Source: an uncultured Pelagibacteraceae bacterium (GTDB lineage Bacteria > Pseudomonadota > Alphaproteobacteria > Pelagibacterales > Pelagibacteraceae). From it: a stretch of DNA of 64,000 bases. A program made the position numbers and the translations under genes. The stretch spans positions 186,001 to 250,000 of the forward strand of contig CABYIV010000001.1 of NCBI GenBank assembly GCA_902519255.1, in the 5' to 3' direction. The stretch's first letter is position 1. Each line of letters begins with the position of its first letter. This document shows positions 41,189 through 51,609 of this stretch, piece by piece. Below the pieces are notes generated by a model. It made no database searches and was not told the DNA's origin. It saw nothing but the letters and a program-made list of their open reading frames with translations.

Positions 41189-42601
41189 ATGTCAAATTTC
41201 TTCAAAGAAACAGATATAGATACATCACAAGCTGAAGCAATTGTTACTGAAACTTTAAAAAATTGTGATGACGGAGAATTATATTTAGAAAATCATAAAT
41301 CTGAGTCTATTGTTTTAGATGATAATAAAATAAAGAGTTCAACTTATAACTCTGATCAAGGATATGGTTTCAGAGCTGTTACAGGCGAAGTTGTTGCATA
41401 CTCTCATTCTAATGATATTTCAAAAGAGTCACTAAGAAAATCAAGCGATAATTTAAAAGATACATTAAAGTCAAAAAAAGGAACCTACAACCATGAAATT
41501 CCTAAAACTAACAGCAAATATTACGAAAATATTAATCCTATTGAAAGCAAGACTTTCGATTCAAAGATAGATTTGCTGAAAAGTGTTAATAACTATTTAA
41601 GATCAAAAGGCTCAATTGTAAATCAAGTAACTGCAAATTTTTTAGGTGAACATAAATCAATAGAAATTATTAGGTCTGATAATCAAATTTTGAAAGATGA
41701 TAGACCATTAGTCAGATTCAACGTTTCCGTTGTTTTAGAAAAAGATGGAAAAAAAGAAACAGGTGTTTATGGAGTTGGAGGAAGACAAAGTTATGATGAT
41801 TATCTAAAAGATGGAAGCTGGAAAGATGTTTGTGATGAAGCTTTTAGAATCGCAAATGTCAATTTAGAAAGCAAACCAGCGCCAGCAGGAGAAATGAAAG
41901 TTGTTTTAGGTCCTGGATGGCCAGCAATTTTAATTCACGAAGCAATCGGACATGGTCTCGAGGGGGATTTTAATAGAAAAAAAACTTCAGCATTTCATAG
42001 TTTAATGGGGCAGCAAGTAGCTAGCGAAGGAGTTACGATTGTAGATGACGGGACCTTACATCAAAGAAGAGGAAGTTTAACGATAGATGATGAAGGAACG
42101 CCTACTGAAAATACAGTTTTAATAGAAAATGGAATTTTAAAAAACTATATGCAAGACCGTTTAAACGCTCGTCTGATGGGAACTAAGTCAACAGGTAGTG
42201 GAAGAAGAGAAAGTTATAAACATGTGGTTTTACCAAGAATGAGAAATACAATGATGTTGTCAGGTAAATATTCACAAGATGAAATGATAAGTTCAGTTGA
42301 TAAAGGTATTTTCGCTGTAAGTTTTGGGGGAGGACAAGTAGACATAACCTCAGGAAAATTTGTTTTTAACTGTACGGAAGCATATGAAATCAATAATGGC
42401 AAAATAGGATCACCAATCAAAGGTGCTACATTAATTGGAGATGGACCGTCAATTTTAAAAGAAGTTTCATTAGTTGGTAATGATATGAAATTAGATCCAG
42501 GTATTGGGACATGTGGTAAAGCTGGACAAGGTGTTCCAGTAGGAGTAGCTCAGCCATCAATTCTTATAAATAAGATGACTGTTGGTGGAACAAAACTTTA
42601 A
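41189..42601 (+). CDS. tldD: Metalloprotease TldD
   Basis: The 470-residue protein is the catalytic half of the TldD/TldE protease. The zinc-binding HEAIGHGLEGD motif begins at His250 (HExxxH form), and NYMQDRLNARLMGTKSTGSGRRESYKHVVLPRM follows. TldD/TldE process small modified peptides (for example microcins) and unfolded peptides in the cytoplasm. tldE follows after 5 bp, so the complete heterodimer is encoded. Length fits the family. Confidence 0.95.
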   Translation: MSNFFKETDIDTSQAEAIVTETLKNCDDGELYLENHKSESIVLDDNKIKSSTYNSDQGYGFRAVTGEVVAYSHSNDISKESLRKSSDNLKDTLKSKKGTYNHEIPKTNSKYYENINPIESKTFDSKIDLLKSVNNYLRSKGSIVNQVTANFLGEHKSIEIIRSDNQILKDDRPLVRFNVSVVLEKDGKKETGVYGVGGRQSYDDYLKDGSWKDVCDEAFRIANVNLESKPAPAGEMKVVLGPGWPAILIHEAIGHGLEGDFNRKKTSAFHSLMGQQVASEGVTIVDDGTLHQRRGSLTIDDEGTPTENTVLIENGILKNYMQDRLNARLMGTKSTGSGRRESYKHVVLPRMRNTMMLSGKYSQDEMISSVDKGIFAVSFGGGQVDITSGKFVFNCTEAYEINNGKIGSPIKGATLIGDGPSILKEVSLVGNDMKLDPGIGTCGKAGQGVPVGVAQPSILINKMTVGGTKL

Positions 42602-42606
42602 TCTAA

Positions 42607-43923
42607 ATGATAAGGGATCAGGAATTTTTAAAAGATATAGCATCTTATTGTATTGAAAACTCTAAAAAACTAGGAGCAACAGATGTGGGTGTAAAAGTAA
42701 TTCACTCTGTCTCAGAAAATGTTAGTTTTAGAAACAAAAAGTTAGACGAGTCAAATAGAGCAGATAGTTTTGCTGTCAATTTAACTACTTATATAGAGAA
42801 AAAAAAATCAAGCATTAATTCATCAGATTTATCTAAATCAAACTTAGAAAAACTAATAGAACGTTGTATTGATGCTACAAAAATTACTCCATCAGATGAA
42901 AATAATTCGTTACCAGATAAAGATTTAATGTCTAAAGAGATAAGAGACCTTAATCTCTATGATGAAACACATTATCCAAATGATAAAAAGATTGAATTTT
43001 TAAAAAAAGTTGAAGAGACAGCATCAACTGACGAAAAAATAGTTAATACTGAAGCTGGTTTTACCGAAAATAAAAATAATTTTATACTCGCAAACAGTAA
43101 TGGTTTTTTAGGTGGATACAAAACTTCAAATTTTTCATCTTCATGTGTAGCTGTATCAAGAATTAACGGTGCAATGGAAAGAGATTATGAGTTTGGTAGC
43201 ACAAGATTCTTGGAAGATATGATGGAACCAGAGGAAATTGGAAAAATAGCTGCCGACAAAGCAATAAAAAAGTTAGGTCCAAAAAAAATCAAGAGTGAAA
43301 GAATTGGCGTTATATTCGATAAAAGAATTTCCAAAGGAACACTAAGCACACTAGCAAGTGCAATTAGTGCGAGTGCTATTGCAAGAGGAACTTCTTTTTT
43401 AAAAGATCAAATCAATTCTGAAGTTTTTCCAAATTCAATTAATATCATTGATGATCCAAAAATTGAAAAAGGATTAGGTTCCCAAAACTTTGATAGCGAG
43501 GGCGTTGAAACCAATTCTTTGAAACTAGTTGAGAATGGTATTTTAAAAAATTATTTAATTGATACTTATTATGGTAAAAAGTTAAATTTAAAATCTAATG
43601 GTAGGTCTGGAGGAACAACAAACTTATATTTTGAAAATGGTACCTTAAGTTTTAAAGATTTGCTAAATTCAGAAAAAAAGTTTCTATATATAACAGAGAC
43701 TATAGGCCATGGAGGCAATATTATTACAGGAGATTACTCAGTTGGAGCGTCAGGATTTATGGTTGAGGATGGAGAATTAACTTACCCAGTAAGTGAAATA
43801 ACTATAGCTGGAAATTTTAAGGAAATGTTTAAGAATATTACTTTGGCAAATGATTTAGAGATGAAGTACTCAACAAATGCTCCCACTTTGTTGATTAATC
43901 AAATGACGGTAGCGGGAAAATAA
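42607..43923 (+). CDS. pmbA: Metalloprotease partner TldE (PmbA)
   Basis: The 438-residue protein is the non-catalytic partner of TldD. It has the PmbA pattern GATDVGVKVIHSVSENVSFRNKKLDESN near the N terminus, SNGFLGGYKTSNFSSSCVAVSRINGAMERDYEF, and FDKRISKGTLSTLASAISASAIARGTSFLKDQ. It lacks an HExxH zinc site, as expected. It is expressed with tldD as a two-gene operon and ends exactly next to a convergent gene (no spacer). Confidence 0.94.
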   Translation: MIRDQEFLKDIASYCIENSKKLGATDVGVKVIHSVSENVSFRNKKLDESNRADSFAVNLTTYIEKKKSSINSSDLSKSNLEKLIERCIDATKITPSDENNSLPDKDLMSKEIRDLNLYDETHYPNDKKIEFLKKVEETASTDEKIVNTEAGFTENKNNFILANSNGFLGGYKTSNFSSSCVAVSRINGAMERDYEFGSTRFLEDMMEPEEIGKIAADKAIKKLGPKKIKSERIGVIFDKRISKGTLSTLASAISASAIARGTSFLKDQINSEVFPNSINIIDDPKIEKGLGSQNFDSEGVETNSLKLVENGILKNYLIDTYYGKKLNLKSNGRSGGTTNLYFENGTLSFKDLLNSEKKFLYITETIGHGGNIITGDYSVGASGFMVEDGELTYPVSEITIAGNFKEMFKNITLANDLEMKYSTNAPTLLINQMTVAGK

Positions 43924-44601
43924 TTATTGAATTTTTTTTAGTCTATATTCCCATAGACCCATTCTTTTATAAGCCACTTTTATAATCAATGCTTTTTTTT
44001 TATCGTACCATATTTCAAAATTTAATTTTTTATCATCAGATAGATTTGGGTTGGTAGAAAAAAGTCTAAAATGTTCTACATCATATTCTTTATTATAAAG
44101 TTTAATTTTTCCTTTTCCTAAAAATTCTATGTTTTGTTTTTTTACACTTCCAGATAATGGACTTATTTGTGTTTCAGTTTGCAAAATTCTATGATTCCAC
44201 CAATGACCGATTATATTTTCTCTATCCGCCTCACCCTTATATGATGATCCATCAATTATAAACTTCTCTTTTTTTTCATCAAAAATTAAATTTACATATT
44301 TTCTCTTATTGTTTTGAAATGTTTCTGAGTTAAATGAAATTAATTGGTCTCCAATATATTCTTCAGTACCTCTACTATTTATAGAGAATACTGTAACACC
44401 CAATAATTTTACATTGAAATTAGTCTTATTTTTAACAATAAATTTATTTTCTTCTTTTTTAAATGTGAAAATACTTTCTCCAATTTTTTCATCATCTTTA
44501 AATATCTCCATTTCTATGTATGAATAATTTTTATAGTGATCAGTATGTGCTTGTAAAAAAAGAGGAGATAAAACTAATAATATTACTAAGAATTTTCTCA
44601 T
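43924..44601 (-). CDS. Secreted DUF3108/DUF6134-like protein
   Basis: The 225-residue protein has a signal peptide (about 1-18, FLVILLVLSPLFLQA). A beta-rich mature part follows: YSYIEMEIFKDDEKIGESIFTFKKEENKF, NIIGHWWNHRILQTETQISPLSG and NFEIWYDKKKALIIKVAYKRMGLWEYRL. The pattern resembles periplasmic DUF3108/DUF6134 proteins of unknown role. There are no catalytic motifs. It is likely a single gene, with its promoter in the 79-bp spacer shared with the divergent YczE-like gene. Confidence 0.6.
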   Translation of the reverse strand: MRKFLVILLVLSPLFLQAHTDHYKNYSYIEMEIFKDDEKIGESIFTFKKEENKFIVKNKTNFNVKLLGVTVFSINSRGTEEYIGDQLISFNSETFQNNKRKYVNLIFDEKKEKFIIDGSSYKGEADRENIIGHWWNHRILQTETQISPLSGSVKKQNIEFLGKGKIKLYNKEYDVEHFRLFSTNPNLSDDKKLNFEIWYDKKKALIIKVAYKRMGLWEYRLKKIQ

Positions 44602-44680
44602 TATTTCATATTATTTTAACTAACTTGTCAGAACTTTATATAGAATTTTTATGTTTAAAAGATAAATAGTCTAAAGAATT

Positions 44681-45328
44681 ATGTTTTTAACCATTAAAAA
44701 TATTCCCTCAAAATCCTGGAGCTCAGAAAAACCTTTAAATTTAAAACCTAAATTTACAACTTTTTTACTTTTATGTATTGGTTTATCTTTGTTTGGGTTG
44801 GGAGAGGGTCTTTTATTAGTTTCTACGACTGGTAATTCTCCATGGTCTGTTCTTGCAGAAGGGTTATCAAACATATTAAATATTTCGATTGGTTTATCTA
44901 CATTAATAATAAGTATTGTTGTTTTAGGGTTTTGGTTTCCACTAAAACAAAAACCAGGAATTGGTACAATTTTAAATATTTTAATTATAGCAGCCATAAT
45001 TGATTTGACGCTTTTTCTTTTTGATCCTCCTTTAGCTACTTTTTCAAAATATATTCTTGCTGTATTTTCTGTTCTACTTGTCGGTCTAGGAAGCGGCATA
45101 TACTTAATTGCAAATTTAGGTCCTGGTCCGAGAGATGGATTGATGACGGGTCTAACAAAAAAAACTCAACTTCCTATTGCTTTAATTCGAGCTACTTTAG
45201 AAATTTCAGCTGTTATATCTGGTTGGTATTTGGGAGGAACTGTTGGTTTGGGTACTATAATATTTGCATTTGGGATAGGCCCTGCTGTAGCTTTAGGAAT
45301 TTATATTGTGGATAAAGTAACGAAGTAA
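44681..45328 (+). CDS. YczE/YitT-like membrane protein
   Basis: The 215-residue protein has about five transmembrane segments and the YczE-type patterns LSLFGLGEGLLLVSTTGNSPWSVLAEGLS (about 33-61) and IANLGPGPRDGLMTGLTKKTQLPIALIRATLEI (about 145-177). A glycine-rich end follows (GGTVGLGTIIFAFGIGPAV). Family function is poorly known. The antisense ORF in the same place is a shadow; the helices and repeats are on this strand. Confidence 0.82.
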   Translation: MFLTIKNIPSKSWSSEKPLNLKPKFTTFLLLCIGLSLFGLGEGLLLVSTTGNSPWSVLAEGLSNILNISIGLSTLIISIVVLGFWFPLKQKPGIGTILNILIIAAIIDLTLFLFDPPLATFSKYILAVFSVLLVGLGSGIYLIANLGPGPRDGLMTGLTKKTQLPIALIRATLEISAVISGWYLGGTVGLGTIIFAFGIGPAVALGIYIVDKVTK

Positions 45329-45388
45329 ATGTGTTTAGCGGACAATTAGTCGATTGTTAATACTGAATAAAAATTGTAAATATAAATC

Positions 45389-45844
45389 ATGTCTATAAAA
45401 AATTGGATGAAAGAATCGGCAAATATACTATTTGACGATAGTAAAAATGATTTAAGAGCCCTTCCTAAAACTGTGAGACTACAAATATTATTAGTTTTGA
45501 GTTTTATATGGACAACAGTATTTAGTTTATACGTATTTTCATATGCCACTTTTGCATTTGGTTGGGCAGGGACGTATGTTGCTCATATAGGTTTAATATT
45601 TGCTGTTTATTATACGTTTAAACAATTTCATAGAGCTGAAGCAAAAGCTGTTAGTGTTTTTAAGACAAAAAATTTTGATCCATTTAAAATAATGACAATT
45701 GTTTTTGTAATAGTTTTTATTTTTGTTTTCTCAAAAGGAATTGAAGTATTGACAAGAACAAACTCTTACTCAATTCCATATGATGGACCTAGTAAATCAG
45801 CATTTGAAAAGTGGCTGCCTTTTACCAAAAATAAATCTGAATAA
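45389..45844 (+). CDS. Conserved-looking membrane protein, function unknown
   Basis: The 151-residue protein has an N-terminal soluble part (MSIKNWMKESANILFDDSKNDLRALPKTVRLQ). About three transmembrane segments follow (about 32-52, 58-75 and 95-115) and a short C-terminal tail. No family is recognised. It has good coding character and an ATG start. It is flanked by YczE-like and typA (convergent, 7-bp gap). Confidence 0.65.
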   Translation: MSIKNWMKESANILFDDSKNDLRALPKTVRLQILLVLSFIWTTVFSLYVFSYATFAFGWAGTYVAHIGLIFAVYYTFKQFHRAEAKAVSVFKTKNFDPFKIMTIVFVIVFIFVFSKGIEVLTRTNSYSIPYDGPSKSAFEKWLPFTKNKSE

Positions 45845-45851
45845 TTATTTT

Positions 45852-47678
45852 TTAAGAAGCTTCTGATAATTTAGATAGCTTTTTTCTCTCGTGAGGATCA
45901 AGCACAGCTTTCCTTAATCTGCATGAATTTGGCGTAATTTCTAGTGCTTCATCAGAATTTAACATGCTCAATTGTTCAGCGATAGACATCTTTCTTACAG
46001 GAGTTAAAACAACATTTTCATCTGTTCCTTGTGTCCTCATATTTGTAAGTTTTTTACCTTTCATGACATTTATAATCATATCACCAGGTTTAGGTGACAA
46101 TCCTACAATCATACCCGAATAAACTGGATCGTTATGAGTAACAAACATTTCTCCTCTTGCCTGTAGATTATAAATTGCAAATGCTACTGCTTTTCCTTGT
46201 TCCATAGAAATTAATGCACCATTTCTTCTGCCTTCCATATCTCCCTCAAATTTTCCATAAGAATGGAATATTCTGTTTATTACTCCTGTTCCTTTAGTTA
46301 GAGTAAGAAATCTACTGGTGTACCCCATTAAACCTCTAGTTGGTGCATGAAAGATTAATCGTTTTTTATTTTTTCCAGTATCTTTAAGATCTATTAATTT
46401 TCCTTTTCTTTTATTCATGGAGTCTATAACTTTTGAAGAAAACTCTTCGTCAAGATCCATAGTAATTTCTTCAATAGGTTCTAATTTTTCACCATTTTCA
46501 TTTTTTTGAAATAAAACTCTAGGAGGGCTTACTGTCATTTCAAATCCTTCACGTCTCATTTGTGTTAATAATATTTCTAACATTAATTCGCCTCTTCCAC
46601 TTATTTCAAATGAGTCTTTGTTTTCATTTTCTGAAAAAGAAATTCCGACATTATTTTGAGCTTCTTGAACTAACCTCTCTCTAATTTGAGTACTTGTAAG
46701 TTTTTTACCTTCAGTTCCAGCTAATGGAGAACTATTTACTGTTATTTTGATAGACATCGTTGGTGGATCAATTGGGGTTGCTTGTATTGGTGTATCTACC
46801 TCAGTATCACATATGGTATCAGCAACATTTGCTTTTTCTAATCCAGCGATAACTACAATATCTCCAGCTTCGCCTACTTCTATTGGTACTTTTTTTGTCC
46901 CCTCGTATCTAAATATTTTAGTCAACCTTCCCTCATCAACTTTTTCTCCATCAAGATTAATTGCTTTGATTTGTTGGTTTGCTTTTGCAGTACCTTGAGA
47001 AATTCTACCAACTAAACTTCTACCCAAAAAACTGTCTGCATATAAAAGAGTCGAAAGCATTGCAAAAGGCTTGGTCTTGTCAAATTCTGCTGGTTTAACA
47101 TGATCTATTACTAAATCTAATAATGGGTTTAGATTCTCTCTTGGGCCATCTATTTCTTTAGATGCCCAGCCAGATCTTCCACTTGCGTAAATAACTGGAA
47201 AGTCTAATTGCTCTTCGTTGGCATCTAAGCTAACAAACAAGTCAAAAGTCTCATTTAAAACTTCATCGGCTCTTTGGTCAGCTTTGTCTAATTTATTAAT
47301 AACTACTATTGGTTTAAGGCCTTGTTTAAGTGCTTTAGCTAATACAAATTTAGTTTGAGGCATTACTCCTTCGGCTGAATCAATTAACAATAATGCACCA
47401 TCAGCCATACTAAGAACTCTTTCAACTTCTGCAGCAAAATCTCTGTGTCCAGGTGTATCAATAATATTAATTCTAGAATCTTTCCAATTTATGGAAGCTG
47501 GTTTGGCAAGAATTGTAATACCTCTTTCCTTTTCAAGTTCGCCGGAGTCCATTAGTCTTTCATCAACAACTTCATTTTCCCTAAAAGAACCACTCTGTTT
47601 CATTAAGTTATCAATTAAAGTAGTCTTGCCATGGTCAACATGAGCAATTATGGTGATGTTACGTATTGATGTTGTCAT
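45852..47678 (-). CDS. typA: GTPase TypA/BipA
   Basis: The 608-residue ribosome-associated translational GTPase helps 50S assembly and growth under stress. G1 AHVDHGKTTLIDNLMKQSG (about 13-31), G2 ERGITI, G3 DTPGHRDF and G4 NKLDKAD are all present. The BipA C-terminal region has GLMGYTSRFLTLTKGTGVINRIFHSY. Length is typical. It lies downstream of groEL on the same strand, separated by a clear groEL terminator, so it has its own promoter in that short spacer. Confidence 0.97.
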   Translation of the reverse strand: MTTSIRNITIIAHVDHGKTTLIDNLMKQSGSFRENEVVDERLMDSGELEKERGITILAKPASINWKDSRINIIDTPGHRDFAAEVERVLSMADGALLLIDSAEGVMPQTKFVLAKALKQGLKPIVVINKLDKADQRADEVLNETFDLFVSLDANEEQLDFPVIYASGRSGWASKEIDGPRENLNPLLDLVIDHVKPAEFDKTKPFAMLSTLLYADSFLGRSLVGRISQGTAKANQQIKAINLDGEKVDEGRLTKIFRYEGTKKVPIEVGEAGDIVVIAGLEKANVADTICDTEVDTPIQATPIDPPTMSIKITVNSSPLAGTEGKKLTSTQIRERLVQEAQNNVGISFSENENKDSFEISGRGELMLEILLTQMRREGFEMTVSPPRVLFQKNENGEKLEPIEEITMDLDEEFSSKVIDSMNKRKGKLIDLKDTGKNKKRLIFHAPTRGLMGYTSRFLTLTKGTGVINRIFHSYGKFEGDMEGRRNGALISMEQGKAVAFAIYNLQARGEMFVTHNDPVYSGMIVGLSPKPGDMIINVMKGKKLTNMRTQGTDENVVLTPVRKMSIAEQLSMLNSDEALEITPNSCRLRKAVLDPHERKKLSKLSEAS

Positions 47679-47722
47679 TTGCGCGTTCTTATATATTCAA
47701 AATATTTTTTTTCAATTCAAAA

Positions 47723-47750
47723 AAAAAGGGCAGTAAAAACTGCCCTTTTT
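47723..47750 (-). terminator. groESL rho-independent terminator
   Basis: AAAAAGGGCAGT-AAAA-ACTGCCCTTTTT forms a 12-bp stem with a 4-nt loop, flanked by A-runs and T-runs. On the minus strand it reads as a GC-rich stem followed by a U-run, 27 bp after the groEL stop. Confidence 0.9.
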
Positions 47751-47776
47751 GAATTTTTTTTTGAGTAAAATTGGGA

Positions 47777-49444
<1,668 letters not shown>

Positions 49445-49451
49445 TTATTAA

Positions 49452-49745
49452 TTATTTACCTGTTGCAATACCCATAATGTCAGATTCTTTCATTATGCTG
49501 TACTCTTTACCATCAATTTTAACTTCTGTTCCTGACCACTTACCGAATAAAACTTTATCTCCTACTTTAACGTCCATAGGTATTAGTTTTCCATCTTCAG
49601 TTTTTGCACCTCCGCCGACAGCAACAACTTTACCTTCTTGAGGTTTTTCTTGAGCTGTATCTGGAATAATTATGCCACCAGCAGTTTTTTCGCTGCTATC
49701 TAAAACTTCTATTAAAACACGGTCATGTAACGGTTTAAACTTCAT
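49452..49745 (-). CDS. groES: Co-chaperonin GroES
   Basis: The 97-residue heptameric lid of GroEL has [43 protein letters not shown] (about 2-44), including the mobile loop with [40 protein letters not shown] follows. It is the first gene of the operon. It has an AAAGGAG ribosome-binding site in a ROSE-like hairpin and a CTTGAAA-type heat-shock promoter. No CIRCE inverted repeat is visible. Confidence 0.98.
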   Translation of the reverse strand: MKFKPLHDRVLIEVLDSSEKTAGGIIIPDTAQEKPQEGKVVAVGGGAKTEDGKLIPMDVKVGDKVLFGKWSGTEVKIDGKEYSIMKESDIMGIATGK

Positions 49746-49746
49746 A

Positions 49747-49770
49747 CAAATTCTCCTTTAAATAAGCAGT
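49747..49770 (-). promoter_or_regulatory. ROSE-like Shine-Dalgarno hairpin before groES (candidate)
   Basis: The minus-strand leader reads CUGCUUAUUUAAAGGAGAAU. CUGCUU can pair with AAGGAG around a 5-nt loop, with a G-G opposition inside. It matches the hsp20 leader (UUGCUUAAUUAAAGGAGGAU) at 17 of 20 positions. The predicted start site is very close, so the hairpin may sit at the 5' end of the transcript or be cut short by it. Confidence 0.45.
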
Positions 49771-49800
49771 CATATAGAGACATATTTAATAATTTTCAAG
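49770..49800 (-). promoter_or_regulatory. Sigma32-like promoter of groES
   Basis: CTTGAAA (49800-49794, minus strand) is followed after 14 bp by CTCTATA, which agrees with the CCATATA box of the hsp20 and regA promoters at five of seven positions. The -35 box lies in a perfect 14-bp palindrome, TTCAAGATCTTGAA (49795-49808). Confidence 0.55.
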
Positions 49801-49867
49801 ATCTTGAATAAAAATTATGGTCTAAAAAACCCAAGAATAAAGCATATTTTTAAGCTATACCTCAAGT

Positions 49868-50683
49868 ATGCCCCAAAACTTAGACAAAGATGGATTAAGA
49901 TCTAAAATAAATAGTTACGAATTATTTTTTATCGACATATGGGGAGTAATCCATGACGGATTACAAATTTTTGAAGATTCTATTGAAGTATTAGAAAATT
50001 TAAAAAAAAATAATAAAGAGTTTGTATTACTTACCAATGCTCCAAGACCAAATTCCACAGTTATTGATTTTTTGAAAAAAATGGGGCTCAAAAAATTTTA
50101 TGAAGATGTATACACCTCAGGAGAAGCTTCAATAAAATATTTAATGCAAAATTTTCAAAATTCAAAATTTTATCATATTGGACCACCAAGAGATTTTGAC
50201 TTATTTAAAAGATTTGAACAAAATAAAGTTAGCAATATTAATCAAGCTGATTATTTTATTTGTACAGGGTTATTTGAAGATCATGAGACAAAACTTGAAT
50301 ATTATAAAGATTTACTTGAGAAATTTTCAAATAAAAAATTTGTGTGTACAAATCCAGACCTAATTGTTGATAGAGGAGATGTTAGAGAGTTTTGCGCTGG
50401 ATCAGTTGCAAAAATATTTGAGGAAATTGGTGGGAAAGTAATTTACTTTGGAAAACCTTATCCTCCAGTTTATAATTTATCTGCTAACATAAATAGTAAA
50501 AATGTTTTATGTATCGGAGATAATATGAATACAGATATAAAAGGAGCTAATATTCAAAATTTTGACAATTTGTTAATAACGAGTGGTATACATAAAAAAG
50601 AATTAAGTAGTTTTAATGTTGATAAATTAGAAGAAAAATATGGAGTAAGCGTGAATTACACTCAAACAAAATTAAAATGGTGA
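49868..50683 (+). CDS. HAD-superfamily class IIA hydrolase (TIGR01459-like)
   Basis: The 271-residue HAD phosphatase has motif I FIDIWGVIHDG (nucleophile Asp near residue 18), motif II LLTNAPRP and motif III/IV region YFGKPYPPVY ... CIGDNMNTDIKGA. This arrangement, with a large C2 cap between, is the class IIA pattern of the TIGR01459 group, near p-nitrophenyl phosphatase/NagD. The substrate is unknown. It overlaps ribF by 7 bp and leads a run to ileS, so it may be co-expressed with flavin and translation genes. Confidence 0.88.
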   Translation: MPQNLDKDGLRSKINSYELFFIDIWGVIHDGLQIFEDSIEVLENLKKNNKEFVLLTNAPRPNSTVIDFLKKMGLKKFYEDVYTSGEASIKYLMQNFQNSKFYHIGPPRDFDLFKRFEQNKVSNINQADYFICTGLFEDHETKLEYYKDLLEKFSNKKFVCTNPDLIVDRGDVREFCAGSVAKIFEEIGGKVIYFGKPYPPVYNLSANINSKNVLCIGDNMNTDIKGANIQNFDNLLITSGIHKKELSSFNVDKLEEKYGVSVNYTQTKLKW

Positions 50684-51603
50684 ACAAAATTAAAATTTAT
50701 AAAAATTTTGAGATTTTAAAAAAACATCAAAATGCCATGATACTAATTGGTAATTTCGATGGATTACACTTAGGCCATCAGAGATTATTCAAAGAAGCAA
50801 AAAAATATAAAAAAAAATATAATTCAAAAATTGGAGTAGTGACTTTTGATCCAATACCAAAAATGTATTTTGATAAAAGTATTACGAATTATCGACTTTC
50901 AAATCTTAATCAAAAGAGCAGATATTTTAGTGATTATAACGTAGATTTTCTAATAAATAAAAAATTTGATAAAAAATTCTCCAAAATATCTTGTCATAAC
51001 TTTATTAAAAATATTTTATTCAAAAAGTTAAGTGCAAGTTATATTTTTGTTAGTAATAATTTTAGATTTGGAAATAGGAGAGAGGGGGACGTAAATTTAT
51101 TAAAAAGATTTCAAAAGAAATATAATTACAAATTAATTAACCCAAAACCGTTATATAAAAAAAATAAAATTATTTCTTCAACATTAATTAGAAAATTAAT
51201 TGAAAATGGCAATTTAAAAATTGCAAATCAACTTTTATCAAGAAATTGGTCAATAGAAGGTGTTGTAGAAAAGGGTAGAATGATGGGAAGAAAAATTGGC
51301 TTTCCTACATGCAACATAAATATAAAAAATTATGTAATACCAAAAGTAGGAGTTTATGCAGTTGATGTTTATATCGAAAAAAATAGAAAAAAGATCAAAG
51401 GAATAGCAAATATTGGGTATAGACCTACTTTTAATCAAAAAAAATTATTATTAGAGGTAAATTTATTTAAATTTTCTGGAAATCTTTATAATAAAAATCT
51501 AACTATTAATTTTACAAAATTTATTAGAGGAGAAACAAAATTTAAAAATATTGATGCTTTAAAAAAACAGATAAAGAAAGATATTAAAGTTGCTAAAAGA
51601 TAA
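50677..51603 (+). CDS. ribF: Riboflavin kinase/FAD synthetase
   Basis: The 308-residue bifunctional enzyme makes FMN and FAD. The N-terminal adenylyltransferase has IGNFDGLHLGHQRLF (about 24-38) and FVSNNFRFGNRREGD, then SSTLIRKLIENGN. The C-terminal flavokinase (about 185-305) has VVEKGRMMGRKIGFPTCNI and GIANIGYRPTFN. All conserved blocks are present. The order ribF-ileS-lspA is common in proteobacteria. It is unusually Lys/Asn/Ile-rich, as is normal in this A/T-rich genome. Confidence 0.96.
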   Translation: MVNKIKIYKNFEILKKHQNAMILIGNFDGLHLGHQRLFKEAKKYKKKYNSKIGVVTFDPIPKMYFDKSITNYRLSNLNQKSRYFSDYNVDFLINKKFDKKFSKISCHNFIKNILFKKLSASYIFVSNNFRFGNRREGDVNLLKRFQKKYNYKLINPKPLYKKNKIISSTLIRKLIENGNLKIANQLLSRNWSIEGVVEKGRMMGRKIGFPTCNINIKNYVIPKVGVYAVDVYIEKNRKKIKGIANIGYRPTFNQKKLLLEVNLFKFSGNLYNKNLTINFTKFIRGETKFKNIDALKKQIKKDIKVAKR

Positions 51604-51609
51604 AACTAT

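Noticed and set aside
44671-45099. 142-aa minus-strand ORF opposite the YczE-like gene
   Set aside because: The plus-strand frame has clear membrane helices and family motifs; this one has none.
49746-49867. CIRCE operator before groES
   Set aside because: No TTAGCACTC-N9-GAGTGCTAA-like repeat is present; a CTTGAAA-type promoter is seen instead.
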